From contig JAZKJM010000006.1 in NCBI GenBank assembly GCA_040384265.1, positions 1 to 64,000 of the forward strand: a stretch of 64,000 nt of DNA, given 5' to 3'. The position numbers and the translations under genes were made by a program. Every line of letters starts with the position of its first letter. The first letter of the stretch is position 1. The notes beneath the pieces were generated by a model that searched no databases, had not been told where the DNA came from, and was given only the letters and a program-made list of their open reading frames with translations. The DNA is from Pseudomonadota bacterium. GTDB taxonomy: Bacteria > Pseudomonadota > Alphaproteobacteria > Rickettsiales > UBA3002. Positions 1-10,236 of the stretch are shown here, piece after piece.

Positions 1-1836
<1,836 letters not shown>

Positions 1837-2273
1837 AGATACAAAGATCTAATTACTTAAAAATTTGGCGCTTGATTGATTTTATGATGCACCTCACGCA
1901 CAGAGCAAAACAGGCTAAGTCGGCTAAGCTATATTCTTTAGCATACATTGAGTTCAAGGCTGCGGGTAACCCGTCTCCTGCCTTTTACTTCGTATAAGAA
2001 TTGGCCGCTTCAAAAGCTGCATTCATTCTGTTCGTGCTGTACGAACTAATTTTAACAATCAGCATCAACGTCTTTACCTGCTTGCTATTCAAAGCGAGCT
2101 GCGAAACCCCGATCTCCTCGTTAGACGGTGAAGGTTCGGTGTTGGCAGCGCTAGTAAAGCGCGTTGTAGATACCTATTCACTTTTCATTCATCAGCGGGA
2201 GGTGGTCTGGAGCGCTTTCGCTTCCTGAGTCTCTCCGCAACCCTTCGAGAAGTTTTCCTCGTCGGGGATGGGC
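1837..2273 (-). other. 23S rRNA leader, no gene seen
   Basis: This stretch separates the 23S 5' end from its probable promoter. It holds no 16S rRNA and no recognisable tRNA-Ile, tRNA-Ala or other tRNA. Small ORFs in it have no convincing ribosome binding site or family likeness. A local inverted repeat (TTAGATC...GATCTAA-like, about 1833-1856) sits next to the mature end and may belong to processing. I infer that it is the transcribed leader of a 23S gene with its own promoter. Confidence 0.6.
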
Positions 2274-2303
2274 GTTATAATAGCACAACGCGCCCCTCGT
2301 CAA
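2274..2303 (-). promoter_or_regulatory. Probable sigma-70 promoter for the 23S rRNA
   Basis: On the minus strand there is a TTGACG -35 element (2298-2303) and a TATAAC -10 element (2274-2279) 18 bp apart. An overlapping TTATAA gives 17 bp. Both elements differ from consensus at one position. It faces the 23S gene and lies between that gene and the divergent lipoprotein gene at 2480. Confidence 0.6.
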
Positions 2304-2479
2304 GCAAGAAAATGAAAAAAATCCACAGGCAAAAATTTGGCGGAAATCCGCCAGTTTTTTACTCACAGGGCGCACAGCCCCTCGTTTCGGGTGAAAGTTT
2401 TTTTACATCCCGATAGAAAATTTATCATCGGCGACCTAATTTCACGCCACTAACACCGCATTTCTATGGAGCTATGACA

Positions 2480-2716
2480 ATGAAACTATCCCACCTGATC
2501 CTCGTTCCCGCCTTGCTCAGCCTTGCTGCGTGCGGCACCACCAAACAAGATCGCGCTGTTTCCGGCGGGCTGATCGGCGCCGGCGCAGGCGCTGTGATTG
2601 GCTCTACCGTTGCCGCTCCGGTCACCGGCGCGTTGATTGGCGGCAGCGTTGGCGCCGCCACCGGGGCGCTCGCCGATCCTGATACGATCAATCTGGGCAA
2701 GCCGTGGTGGAAATAA
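2480..2716 (+). CDS. Small glycine-zipper lipoprotein
   Basis: A 78-residue protein starting MKLSHLILVPALLSLAAC: a short lipoprotein signal with lipobox LAAC, so the mature protein should be a lipid-anchored periplasmic or outer-membrane peptide. After the Cys come alternating Gly/Ala segments (GLIGAGAGAVIGS, GALIGGSVGAATGAL) of the glycine-zipper type, as in OsmB/Rick_17kDa-like proteins. The start at 2480 is preferred over the ATG at 2474 because the GGAG at about 2468 is correctly spaced only for the later one. It is followed 35 nt later by a similar gene. Function is not known; envelope structure or stress is a guess. Confidence 0.7.
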   Translation: MKLSHLILVPALLSLAACGTTKQDRAVSGGLIGAGAGAVIGSTVAAPVTGALIGGSVGAATGALADPDTINLGKPWWK

Positions 2717-2751
2717 CGTTCCTATAGAGAGACTATAGAGAGGACACACGT

Positions 2752-2994
2752 ATGCGCCGCCATTGTGCCATGTTGCTTGCCACCCTATTGAGCGTCAGCG
2801 CCTGTGGCGACACACGGCTTGAGCGCACGGGCAGCGGTGCGGCCATTGGCGGCGGCATCGGGGTGGCATCCGGATTTCTCTGCTGCGATGCCGGGAAAGG
2901 CGCGCAGTCCGGCCTTTTCATCGGCATGGCCGTCGGCGCGCTGATTGGGTTTCTGGTCGAGCACCCGCTGTTTTTCAATTACCACGACGATTAG
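2752..2994 (+). CDS. Second small glycine-zipper lipoprotein
   Basis: An 80-residue protein with signal MRRHCAMLLATLLSVSAC (lipobox SVSAC), preceded by a good GAGAGGA ribosome binding site. The mature part has two Gly-rich hydrophobic segments (GSGAAIGGGIGVASGF and GLFIGMAVGALIGFL) separated by a CCDAGKG stretch. It follows the similar gene at 2480 and shares its layout, so the two look like diverged tandem paralogues forming one transcript that ends at the hairpin at 3014-3046. Unlike its neighbour it has two adjacent extra cysteines. No specific function can be assigned. Confidence 0.7.
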   Translation: MRRHCAMLLATLLSVSACGDTRLERTGSGAAIGGGIGVASGFLCCDAGKGAQSGLFIGMAVGALIGFLVEHPLFFNYHDD

Positions 2995-3013
2995 CGAGCA
3001 CCACGTGGGCATA

Positions 3014-3046
3014 AAAAAAGCGCCAGGAAATTCCTGGCGCTTTTTT
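3014..3046. terminator. Bidirectional intrinsic terminator
   Basis: A near-perfect inverted repeat (3014-3029 against 3031-3046) with a GC-rich core GCGCCAGGAA, flanked by an A-run and a T-run. It works in both directions and lies between the plus-strand lipoprotein pair and the convergent orphan gene at 3048. Confidence 0.85.
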
Positions 3047-3047
3047 G

Positions 3048-3389
3048 TTAGCGGGCGAGAACACTCTCTCCCTGGAAGCTAAGCCCTTCGGCCCAAGCCA
3101 TCGTCCGCCCTAGAATACCCTCCCTGTTAAGATCGGGCGCAAGCCTAAGCATTTCATCCGTCAGAGCCAGGCAGGCCGTCTCACGGGTCTTTTGGTCGCC
3201 TGCGCGAATGATACGATTCTCTAACGCGTAAAGCTCCGGGCGCTTTTGCATCGGAACATTCTGCCCCGCTGCCTTCAGCACATCAAAAAAATGGGCGGTT
3301 GGGCGCAGTTGCTCCGACTGGGCGCTTCCTTTAAGCAATCTAAACGTATCAGCGTACTGCAGTGGGCCCGGAACGCGCTTTGTAAACAT
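3048..3389 (-). CDS. Orphan 113-aa protein, unknown function
   Basis: Starts MFTKRVPGPLQYADTF with a strong AGGAGG ribosome binding site seven bases upstream, so translation is likely. It has no signal peptide and no membrane segment. The sequence is mostly helical in character with many charged residues (ENRIIRAGDQKTRETACLALTD). I do not recognise a family. It is monocistronic, bounded by the terminator at 3014-3046 and by an upstream pair of 11-bp-spaced heptamers at 3442-3459 that look like a PhoB site. That suggests, without proving, phosphate-dependent expression. Confidence 0.65.
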   Translation of the reverse strand: MFTKRVPGPLQYADTFRLLKGSAQSEQLRPTAHFFDVLKAAGQNVPMQKRPELYALENRIIRAGDQKTRETACLALTDEMLRLAPDLNREGILGRTMAWAEGLSFQGESVLAR

Positions 3390-3441
3390 CCTATTCTCCT
3401 CCTAAAAACCACCCTCCTACCGCATCTTGCGCGCCGTGAGC

Positions 3442-3459
3442 ATGACGGTTTGATGACAA
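3442..3459 (-). promoter_or_regulatory. Candidate Pho box upstream of the 3048 orphan
   Basis: On the minus strand TTGTCAT (3453-3459) and CCGTCAT (3442-3448) are direct heptamers at 11-bp period, the arrangement of PhoB binding sites (CTGTCAT N4 CTGTCAT). The site lies 53 bp upstream of the start codon. The same block, including downstream GATGxGGTAGG, recurs at 47122-47161. Confidence 0.45.
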
Positions 3460-3560
3460 TTTTGTCCTCCCGCGCGCAATGCGCCTCGACGCTGGCCGCG
3501 AACCGCCCTATATATTATCCACAATCAATCGTTTCGTCTTAACGGAACCTTAGGAATTTC

Positions 3561-3989
3561 ATGGCAAGGTGGAGATGTACAGTGGTGGATGAGCAGGTGA
3601 TCGGAACGTTCCATGATCAGTTCATCCGAACATCGGACCATCCCCGCTGTATGGGTGAATCGGAGCATGGAGGCTCTGGCCACGCCGACAGCCACAGCGA
3701 TATTATGATCGCCGAGCCGAAAGCGAAGACCAAGCGGCCTCCCATGTACAAGGTGATCCTGCTAAACGACGACTATACGCCGATGGATTTCGTGGTGATG
3801 GTACTGGAGCAGATTTTCCGCCGCCCCCACCACGACGCGCTGAACGTGATGCTGGAAGTGCATCAGAAAGGCGCGGGCCTCGCCGGAGTTTACACCCGGG
3901 ATGTGGCCGAAACCAAGGTGGATCAGGTCATCGAATACGCACGGATCAACGAGTACCCGCTCCAATGCACTCTGGAACAGGAATCCTAG
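3561..3989 (+). CDS. clpS: ATP-dependent Clp protease adaptor ClpS
   Basis: ClpS binds N-degron substrates by their amino terminus and hands them to ClpAP. The 142-residue product has the ClpS core from about residue 55 (KAKTKRPPMYKVILLNDDYT) to the end. The residues expected to hold the substrate alpha-amino group are present: N69 and D70 in LLNDDYTPMDFV, and H101 in VHQKGAGLAG. The N-terminal 50 residues are longer than usual for the family, so an internal start (3651 or 3705) is possible. TAGGA six bases before 3561 supports the long form. clpA begins 16 nt downstream, a classic operon. Confidence 0.95.
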   Translation: MARWRCTVVDEQVIGTFHDQFIRTSDHPRCMGESEHGGSGHADSHSDIMIAEPKAKTKRPPMYKVILLNDDYTPMDFVVMVLEQIFRRPHHDALNVMLEVHQKGAGLAGVYTRDVAETKVDQVIEYARINEYPLQCTLEQES

Positions 3990-4005
3990 AACCAAGAGTA
4001 AAAAC

Positions 4006-6348
4006 ATGATCTCGCAAAACCTCGAAACCACTCTGCGCACCGCTCTGGAGCTTGCCAAGAAGCAACGCCATGAATATGCGACGCTGGAGCATTTGCTGCT
4101 CGCCCTGACCGAGGATGCGGATGCCTCCCCCGTCATGCGCGGCGTGGGCGTGAACCTCACCGACCTCAAACGTGCCCTGATCGATTTCATGGATCAGGAA
4201 CTCGGCAGCCTCGTCGTCGATCAGCTCGATGAAGCCCGCCCAACCGCTGGTTTCCAGCGCGTCATCCACCGCGCCGCCATCCATGTCCAGTCCGCGGGTA
4301 AACACGAGGTGAACGGCGCCAACGTGCTCGTCGCCATGTTCTCCGAACGCGAATCCCACGCCGTATTCTTCCTTCAAGAGCAGGATGTTGGCCGCATCGA
4401 TGTGGTGAACTTCATCTCCCATGGCATCGTCAAATTCGGCGACCTCACCCGCATTGCCGGCCCGCGCGACCATGGCGAGCAGGAAATGGATGACGGCTCG
4501 ATCCGCTACACCGCCCAGCAAGAGAAACCAGCCACCGAAGAAAAAGACAGCAAAGACCCCCTCAGCCTTTATTGCGTCAACCTCAACAAAAAGGCGCAGA
4601 CGGGCAAAACCGATATCCTCATCGGCCGCGAAAACGAAATCGAGCGCACCGTGCAGATCCTCTGCCGCCGCACCAAAAACAACCCGCTGCTGGTCGGCGA
4701 AGCGGGCGTCGGCAAAACGGCCATCGCCGAAGGCCTCGCCCTGCGCATCACCCGTGGCGAAGTGCCAAGCGTGCTGCGCAATGCCGTTATTTTCTCGCTC
4801 GATATGGGCAGCCTGCTTGCCGGAACCCGCTACCGCGGCGATTTCGAGGAGCGGATGAAAGCCGTCATCAAATCCATCGAAAAACTGCCCGGTGCCGTGC
4901 TGTTCATCGATGAAATCCACACCATCATCGGTGCCGGCTCCACCAGCGGCGGCGCGCTGGATGCCGCCAACCTGCTGAAACCCGCGCTGGCGCGTGGCTC
5001 CCTGCGGTGCATGGGCTCCACCACCTTCAAGGAATACAACGCCACCATCGAGAAGGACCGGGCGCTTGCCCGCCGTTTCCAGAAAATCGACGTCATGGAA
5101 CCGACCGTCGAAGACACGATCAAAATCCTGCGCGGCCTCAAGCCCTATTACGAGGAACACCACAAGGTGCGCTTCCTGCCCGCCGCCATCGAGGCCGCGG
5201 TGGAGCTCTCCGCGCGCTATATCCACGACCGCAAACTGCCGGATAAAGCCATCGACGTCATCGATGAAGCCGGTGCCGCGCAGATGCTGCTGCCCGAGGC
5301 CAAGCGCAAAAAAACCATTACCGTGCGCGAGATCGAGGATGTGATCGCCAAAATGGCCCGCATGCCAAGCAAAACCGTCTCGCTCGACGATGCCGAGCAG
5401 CTGCGCAACCTTGAGAAAAACCTCAAACTCACCGTCTTCGGCCAGGATAAAGCCATCGAGGAACTCGCCGCCGCCGTCAAAATGGCCCGCGCAGGCCTAC
5501 GGGATGACGCCAAACCGATGGGCTCGTATCTCTTCACCGGCCCAACGGGTGTGGGCAAAACCGAAGTCGCCCAGCAGCTCGCTAAAACGCTCGGCATGGA
5601 GCTGGTGCGCTTCGATATGTCCGAATATATGGAGAAACACTCCGTCTCCGGCCTCATCGGCGCGCCTCCGGGCTATGTCGGCTACGACCAGGGCGGCCAG
5701 TTGACCGATGCGGTCGACAAAACCCCCTACGCCGTGGTCCTGCTCGACGAAATCGAGAAAGCCCATCCGGATGTGTTCAACATCCTGCTGCAGGTGATGG
5801 ATTACGGCCGCCTGACCGACCAGAACGGCAAACAGGTCAATTTCCGCAACACCATCCTCATCATGACCAGCAATGCCGGGGCATCGGATGCCGCCCGCGC
5901 GCCGATCGGCTTCAACCGCGAAGGCCGCGCCGGCGAGGACAAAGAGGCCGTGAACAAGCTGTTCACCCCCGAATTCCGCAACCGGTTGGATGCCACCATC
6001 GGCTTTGGCCACCTGACGCGCGACGTGGTCAAGCATGTCGTCCAGAAGTTCATCTACCGCCTCGAATCGCAATTGTCGGAGCGTAACATCACCATTAACC
6101 TGAGCGAAACCGCCCAGAACTGGCTGGCCGAACATGGCTACGACAAAGCCATGGGCGCCCGTCCCCTCGCCCGCCTGATCGCTGATAAAATCAAGAAACC
6201 CCTCGCCGAGGAAGTGCTGTTCGGCAAGCTCAGCAAAGGCGGCTCCGTCACCATCAGCGAGCAGGACGACGCCCTCACCTTCACCTACGCCCCCACCAAA
6301 CCCAAAGGCAAAAAACAAGCCGTGGATGATGGCGAGTTGGTAGGGTAA
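4006..6348 (+). CDS. clpA: ATP-dependent Clp protease ATP-binding subunit ClpA
   Basis: This is the Hsp100 unfoldase that feeds ClpP. The 780 residues match ClpA length. An N-terminal Clp repeat domain begins MISQNLETTLRTALELA. The first AAA+ module has Walker A GEAGVGKTAIAEG near residue 230, with FIDEIH as Walker B. The second has GPTGVGKTEVAQQ near residue 512, with LLDEIEKAHPDVF. The C-terminal D2-small domain follows. No ClpB-type coiled-coil M domain is present. A longer in-frame ORF from 3901 overlaps clpS and is not used. The next gene begins only 5 nt after the stop, so it is probably co-transcribed. Confidence 0.97.
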   Translation: MISQNLETTLRTALELAKKQRHEYATLEHLLLALTEDADASPVMRGVGVNLTDLKRALIDFMDQELGSLVVDQLDEARPTAGFQRVIHRAAIHVQSAGKHEVNGANVLVAMFSERESHAVFFLQEQDVGRIDVVNFISHGIVKFGDLTRIAGPRDHGEQEMDDGSIRYTAQQEKPATEEKDSKDPLSLYCVNLNKKAQTGKTDILIGRENEIERTVQILCRRTKNNPLLVGEAGVGKTAIAEGLALRITRGEVPSVLRNAVIFSLDMGSLLAGTRYRGDFEERMKAVIKSIEKLPGAVLFIDEIHTIIGAGSTSGGALDAANLLKPALARGSLRCMGSTTFKEYNATIEKDRALARRFQKIDVMEPTVEDTIKILRGLKPYYEEHHKVRFLPAAIEAAVELSARYIHDRKLPDKAIDVIDEAGAAQMLLPEAKRKKTITVREIEDVIAKMARMPSKTVSLDDAEQLRNLEKNLKLTVFGQDKAIEELAAAVKMARAGLRDDAKPMGSYLFTGPTGVGKTEVAQQLAKTLGMELVRFDMSEYMEKHSVSGLIGAPPGYVGYDQGGQLTDAVDKTPYAVVLLDEIEKAHPDVFNILLQVMDYGRLTDQNGKQVNFRNTILIMTSNAGASDAARAPIGFNREGRAGEDKEAVNKLFTPEFRNRLDATIGFGHLTRDVVKHVVQKFIYRLESQLSERNITINLSETAQNWLAEHGYDKAMGARPLARLIADKIKKPLAEEVLFGKLSKGGSVTISEQDDALTFTYAPTKPKGKKQAVDDGELVG

Positions 6349-6353
6349 ACCGC

Positions 6354-7553
6354 ATGCCTGTCATCACCTTAGAGCCATCAGACGCACCGCCTGAGCCAAA
6401 CGCACGTCGCTACCCGGATGTTATTCCAAGCATCCATGAACTGCTTTCGATTGTCTCCTTTGACAAAATACAAAGAGACGGCGCCCTCGATCAATTCACT
6501 TCAGGTAAAGATACCATCCGGTTTGATACCTCAGCAAACGACCCGGTTGCTACTGAATATCGCCAAATCCGCGAAGCCTTAAAAGCATCGATCCAAGATG
6601 ATTGGCTATTGAAAACCCTCCCCCCCGGCTCACAACAAGGTGACTACGAACAGCGCCTCGCATACTTAGTGACTGATTCTATCAGAGACACAACATTCTC
6701 TGCGCGCAATTACCGCCAAGCGCAAGACGGCGGCTCAACCTCGCGTAACCTCAATCAGCTCACGGACCAGGACGAATATGACTGCGAACATCTTGTCTAT
6801 ATTCGCGGCTTGCTGATGCAGGAAGGCGATCAGTATGCCGTGGCCCAAGGCCTGAGAACCCAATCGACCCAATTTTATGCCATACCGGGCACCATGTTAA
6901 CCGATCCGTTATTCAATCAAGATATTTTACAGGGACATATCTTCATTGCCAGCGCTGCGACCGGTAATATTGTTGAAGCAACGGATAGAGGCACCGGGTA
7001 TTATGGCACCAACCGTCATTTCGACGAGATTATTGCGGGTTACCCCATGGTCGCCAATAATTCCATTTATGCGCCCAGCGCATATAATGCAGATCTGGAA
7101 GCAGCAGCCCAACGCTTATCTGTCATTCAAAAAACGCCCGAGCATCTGGATACGCTTGGCGCAATGAGGCAGCGCGTGTTGAATATCCCAAATCCATTCG
7201 CGAAAAATAGCCTCGGCGAAGCCTTGTGGTATTCTAACCAATTGAGTACGCGGGCATTAGACTTTGAAAGTCAGTGTGCCTCCACGATGCTAGTCATGAC
7301 AACGGACGGCGCTGCCATTATCGCAGAATCGGGTGCTGCACTAGAAGCAGGCCAGTTACTGGTAGACCAGAAATGCACTAGCAAAGCAGTACTCCACGAA
7401 CAAAAAGAGCGCGCTGTCGATTCCATTAAAAAATGGCTTTTTCCAGAAAAATTGACGTTCTCCGATGTCCCTAAAGAAAAAGAATCTGCCGAGAAAGAGC
7501 CTGCCCGGATAAGCATCCTGCCGCCCAATCCAGATGCTGCCATTGAGCGTTAG
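6354..7553 (+). CDS. Orphan protein with possible papain/transglutaminase-like catalytic set
   Basis: A 399-residue protein with no signal peptide, starting 5 nt after clpA. I recognise no named family. In the middle, C144 (DEYDCEHLV), H195 (LQGHIFIAS) and E208 or D211 (NIVEATD) have the order, spacing and local context of Cys-His-Asp peptidases of the transglutaminase/NlpC fold. There Cys starts a helix, and His and Asp lie on neighbouring strands. This is inference from pattern only. The C-terminal 60 residues are charged and probably disordered (EKESAEKEPARIS). Base composition is visibly less GC-rich than clpA, which suggests transfer or a fast-evolving gene. The context next to clpSA and a serine protease would fit proteolysis. 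Confidence 0.6.
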   Translation: MPVITLEPSDAPPEPNARRYPDVIPSIHELLSIVSFDKIQRDGALDQFTSGKDTIRFDTSANDPVATEYRQIREALKASIQDDWLLKTLPPGSQQGDYEQRLAYLVTDSIRDTTFSARNYRQAQDGGSTSRNLNQLTDQDEYDCEHLVYIRGLLMQEGDQYAVAQGLRTQSTQFYAIPGTMLTDPLFNQDILQGHIFIASAATGNIVEATDRGTGYYGTNRHFDEIIAGYPMVANNSIYAPSAYNADLEAAAQRLSVIQKTPEHLDTLGAMRQRVLNIPNPFAKNSLGEALWYSNQLSTRALDFESQCASTMLVMTTDGAAIIAESGAALEAGQLLVDQKCTSKAVLHEQKERAVDSIKKWLFPEKLTFSDVPKEKESAEKEPARISILPPNPDAAIER

Positions 7554-7590
7554 CCATAGCCATCCATTCGTCTACATGCTAACATACGGC

Positions 7591-8319
7591 ATGCGCTTCT
7601 TTTTTCTCTTCCCCCTCCTCTTCGTCCTGCCTGCACACGCCCAACCTCTCACCTACACCCGCCTCACCTCCGGCACCGGCTTTGTGGTGAATCGGGAGGG
7701 CCATGTCATCACCAACGCCCATGTGGTGCAGGCCTGCCAGTCCATTTCCATCCTGACGCCAGAAGGCGAGCTACCCGCCACCCTTGTCGCCAGCGACCGC
7801 GAGCGCGACCTTGCTGTGCTCAAAGCGCCGTCGTTTCGTGGCAAAGCCATCGCCCCGCTGCGCTGGAACATCGACGGGCTGCGCGTCGGGGATGCGGTCA
7901 TCGTCATGGGCTTCCCCGGCGAGGAAGGCAGCACCGGCCACTCCCAATTCAAAAAAACCACCGTTACAAGCCTGAGCGGCCCCACCGGCGAGCCCAACCG
8001 CATCCAGCTGAAAAGCGTGGCCCGGCACGGCAATTCCGGCGGCCCGGTGCTCGATACCAGCGGCAACGTCATCGCCGTCATCACCGGCATCGCCCTCACC
8101 TATAAGGTGCAGCCCGATGGCCGCATCGGCCGCGAAGCCCTCGGCCAGTCGGATTTTGCCATCACCCTGCCCGCGCTGCAGGACTTCCTGCGCGACTACC
8201 GCATCCAATCCTATAAATCCTCCAGCGGGCAGATCGCCCGGGCAGACAGTGTCATTCAGGATAACGGCCATAGCTTCATCGTCCCCGTGCGCTGCATTCA
8301 GGGCACCGAGCAGCGCTAA
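7591..8319 (+). CDS. Secreted trypsin-like serine protease (HtrA-type catalytic domain, no PDZ)
   Basis: The 242-residue product starts with a Sec signal peptide, MRFFFLFPLLFVLPAHAQ. The catalytic triad is complete: H44 in TNAHVV, D73 in RDLAVLK and S149 in GNSGGPV, with the usual GTGFVV entry motif. It corresponds to the protease domain of HtrA/DegP. It lacks the C-terminal PDZ domain, so it is probably a stand-alone periplasmic endopeptidase. Starts at 7534 (overlapping the upstream gene) and 7576 are also open. None has a clear ribosome binding site, and 7591 gives the best signal peptide. The convergent motB ends 10 nt downstream. Confidence 0.85.
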   Translation: MRFFFLFPLLFVLPAHAQPLTYTRLTSGTGFVVNREGHVITNAHVVQACQSISILTPEGELPATLVASDRERDLAVLKAPSFRGKAIAPLRWNIDGLRVGDAVIVMGFPGEEGSTGHSQFKKTTVTSLSGPTGEPNRIQLKSVARHGNSGGPVLDTSGNVIAVITGIALTYKVQPDGRIGREALGQSDFAITLPALQDFLRDYRIQSYKSSSGQIARADSVIQDNGHSFIVPVRCIQGTEQR

Positions 8320-8328
8320 AGAGATTGG

Positions 8329-9291
8329 CTAGTGATGAGCGGCGGCTGGGGCGGCGGCCGCAGCAGGCGCCGTCACCGGGGCTTCTACCGCCGGGGCGGA
8401 CTCTTTCGGTGACGACAACGCCGCATCCGGAATCAGGATATGCGACCCACGCAGCATGATAATCGTAATCCGCCGGTTGCGCGGCCCACGTGGCTCCTGC
8501 GGTGTGTACAGCTCGCGGTCAGCCATCCCCACCACTTTTTTCGGCCGCTCCATTTCAACCCCGGCCTTCAGCAGGAACCGCCGCGCCGACTGGGCCCGGT
8601 CCGAGGAAAGCTCCCAATTCGTATAATTCGCCTGCCCGGCCTCCAGCTGCGACGCATCCGTATGCCCGGTGATCGAGATATAATTCGGCATCTTCTTGAT
8701 TAGTGAGGTAATTTTCGTCAGGATCGCACGGCCGGCATCGGTCAGGGTCGACGTACCCTTCTCAAACATCGCATGCTTGTCGGAATCGGTAATATCGATC
8801 TTCAACCCCTCCGGCGACTGGCTCACGGCGATATTTTCCTGATATTGCTTCATCGCCGCGTCCTGCGAGAAGGCCTGCTCAATCGACGATGCCCCCTTCT
8901 TGAACAGGTTGTCGTCCATATTCGCGTCCGATTTCGAGGGAGTGTCCACGCTGTCAGGCGTGCTGCCGCTGGGCGGACTGCCGGCAATCACCGCGGGCGC
9001 CGATCCGCCCTTGCCCTTGCCATCCTTATTGGCCGTCGCGCCGCCATCGAAGCCGATCCCCTGGCTATCCTTGATCCCCTGCGTTGGCGTAAAATATTCC
9101 GATAGCCCCTGCAGCGTCGCCTTCGAGGACGACGACAGTAGCCACAGCAGCAGGAAAAACGCCATCATCGCGGTCACGAAATCGGCATAGGCCACTTTCC
9201 ATGCCCCGCCATGATGGCCGCCGCCACTGACTTTCTTGACTTTCTTGATGATGGGACGCTTGGCATCGTCCTTTTTTTTCTCGCCAGCCAT
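8329..9291 (-). CDS. motB: Flagellar motor protein MotB
   Basis: MotB anchors the stator to peptidoglycan and carries the proton-binding Asp. The 320-residue product has a basic cytoplasmic N terminus. A single membrane helix follows in WKVAYADFVTAMMAFFLLLW, with the conserved D37 in the MotB position, then a Ser/Gly-rich plug-linker. The C-terminal OmpA-like peptidoglycan-binding domain contains ISITGHTDASQ and NWELSSDRAQSARR. A low-complexity Ala/Pro tail (APVTAPAAAAAPAAAHH) ends the protein. It starts 3 nt after the motA stop. No other flagellar genes are in the window. Confidence 0.95.
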   Translation of the reverse strand: MAGEKKKDDAKRPIIKKVKKVSGGGHHGGAWKVAYADFVTAMMAFFLLLWLLSSSSKATLQGLSEYFTPTQGIKDSQGIGFDGGATANKDGKGKGGSAPAVIAGSPPSGSTPDSVDTPSKSDANMDDNLFKKGASSIEQAFSQDAAMKQYQENIAVSQSPEGLKIDITDSDKHAMFEKGTSTLTDAGRAILTKITSLIKKMPNYISITGHTDASQLEAGQANYTNWELSSDRAQSARRFLLKAGVEMERPKKVVGMADRELYTPQEPRGPRNRRITIIMLRGSHILIPDAALSSPKESAPAVEAPVTAPAAAAAPAAAHH

Positions 9292-9294
9292 GCC

Positions 9295-10164
9295 CTAGGT
9301 CGCCGCTGGCAGGTTCTGCAGCAGCGTCTCCATCTCCGAGAATTTCGGCTGGTAGATGCTCGGAATATTGCCGCGGCCGATTTCCACCGACACTTGCGGC
9401 GCATTGCCCTGCAAGTGCGACACCAGCACCGAGCGAATGATCTGGTAGAAGGTAAAGTCCTGCTCATACACCTGATTCAGCTTCGTCGCGATCGGGCCGA
9501 CCAACCCATAGGCCAGGAATACGCCAAGGAACGTGCCCACCAGCGCGCCGCCGATCATCCCGCCCAGAATCTCCACCGGCTCGCTGATGCTGGCCATGGT
9601 CTTGATCACCCCAAGCACCGCCGCTACAATGCCCAGCGCCGGAATACCATCGGCCATCGTCTGAATCGCATGCGCCGGCCCAAGCGCTTCATGATGGTGC
9701 TTCTCCAGCTGTTTTTCCATCATATCTTCAAGCTGGTTAGGGTCTTCGAAGTTCATGGTGATCATCCGCAGCGTATCGCAGATGAAATCGACCGCGAAAT
9801 GGTCATGCAGGATTTTGGGGTAAAGCTGAAAAATAGCTGATTGTTCAGGATTTTCAATATGTTGTTCCAGCGCCACCATCCCTTTGGTGCGCACCAGCTT
9901 GAGGATGCTGAATAGCAATGCCAGCAGGTCCTTGTAATCCTGCGCCTTCCACTTTGGCCCCTTGAAGGATTTGCCCACATCCTTCAACGCGCCCTTGATC
10001 ACGTTGCCCTTGTTGCCAAGCATGAAGGCGCCCACGGCCGCGCCGCCAATAGCCATGAATTCGTGCGGAGCCGCGTGCAGAATAATCTCAAGCTTCCCGC
10101 CAGCCATCAGATAGCTGCCGAAAACCATAGCAAAAACAACGACGATCCCGATTATTCCAAGCAT
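9295..10164 (-). CDS. motA: Flagellar motor stator protein MotA
   Basis: MotA is the other stator subunit; with MotB it forms the proton channel and pushes on FliG. The 289-residue product fits the family. Helices 1 and 2 lie in the first 55 residues (MLGIIGIVVVFAMVFGSYL, FMAIGGAAVGAFMLGN). A large cytoplasmic loop follows, then helices 3 and 4 with GIVAAVLGVIKTMA and GTFLGVFLAYGLVGPIATKLN, including the conserved proline. It is the first gene of the motA-motB pair. Confidence 0.95.
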   Translation of the reverse strand: MLGIIGIVVVFAMVFGSYLMAGGKLEIILHAAPHEFMAIGGAAVGAFMLGNKGNVIKGALKDVGKSFKGPKWKAQDYKDLLALLFSILKLVRTKGMVALEQHIENPEQSAIFQLYPKILHDHFAVDFICDTLRMITMNFEDPNQLEDMMEKQLEKHHHEALGPAHAIQTMADGIPALGIVAAVLGVIKTMASISEPVEILGGMIGGALVGTFLGVFLAYGLVGPIATKLNQVYEQDFTFYQIIRSVLVSHLQGNAPQVSVEIGRGNIPSIYQPKFSEMETLLQNLPAAT

Positions 10165-10236
10165 GCGGTCAACATTCCATCGCTAAGTGAGCCGTCAATC
10201 TACCGCATTCCTTAGCGCTTTCCAGTGTAATCGCGC

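Noticed and set aside
2001-2228. ORF of 75 codons upstream of the 23S gene
   Set aside because: It has no ribosome binding site or protein-like character and lies in the rRNA leader on the opposite strand.
3515-3523. Exact DnaA box TTATCCACA upstream of clpS
   Set aside because: It is single. An origin needs a cluster plus an AT-rich unwinding region, and none is seen.
3946-5226. 426-codon minus-strand ORF
   Set aside because: It is antisense to clpA, a shadow from GC-rich codon bias; the plus-strand ClpA match is complete.
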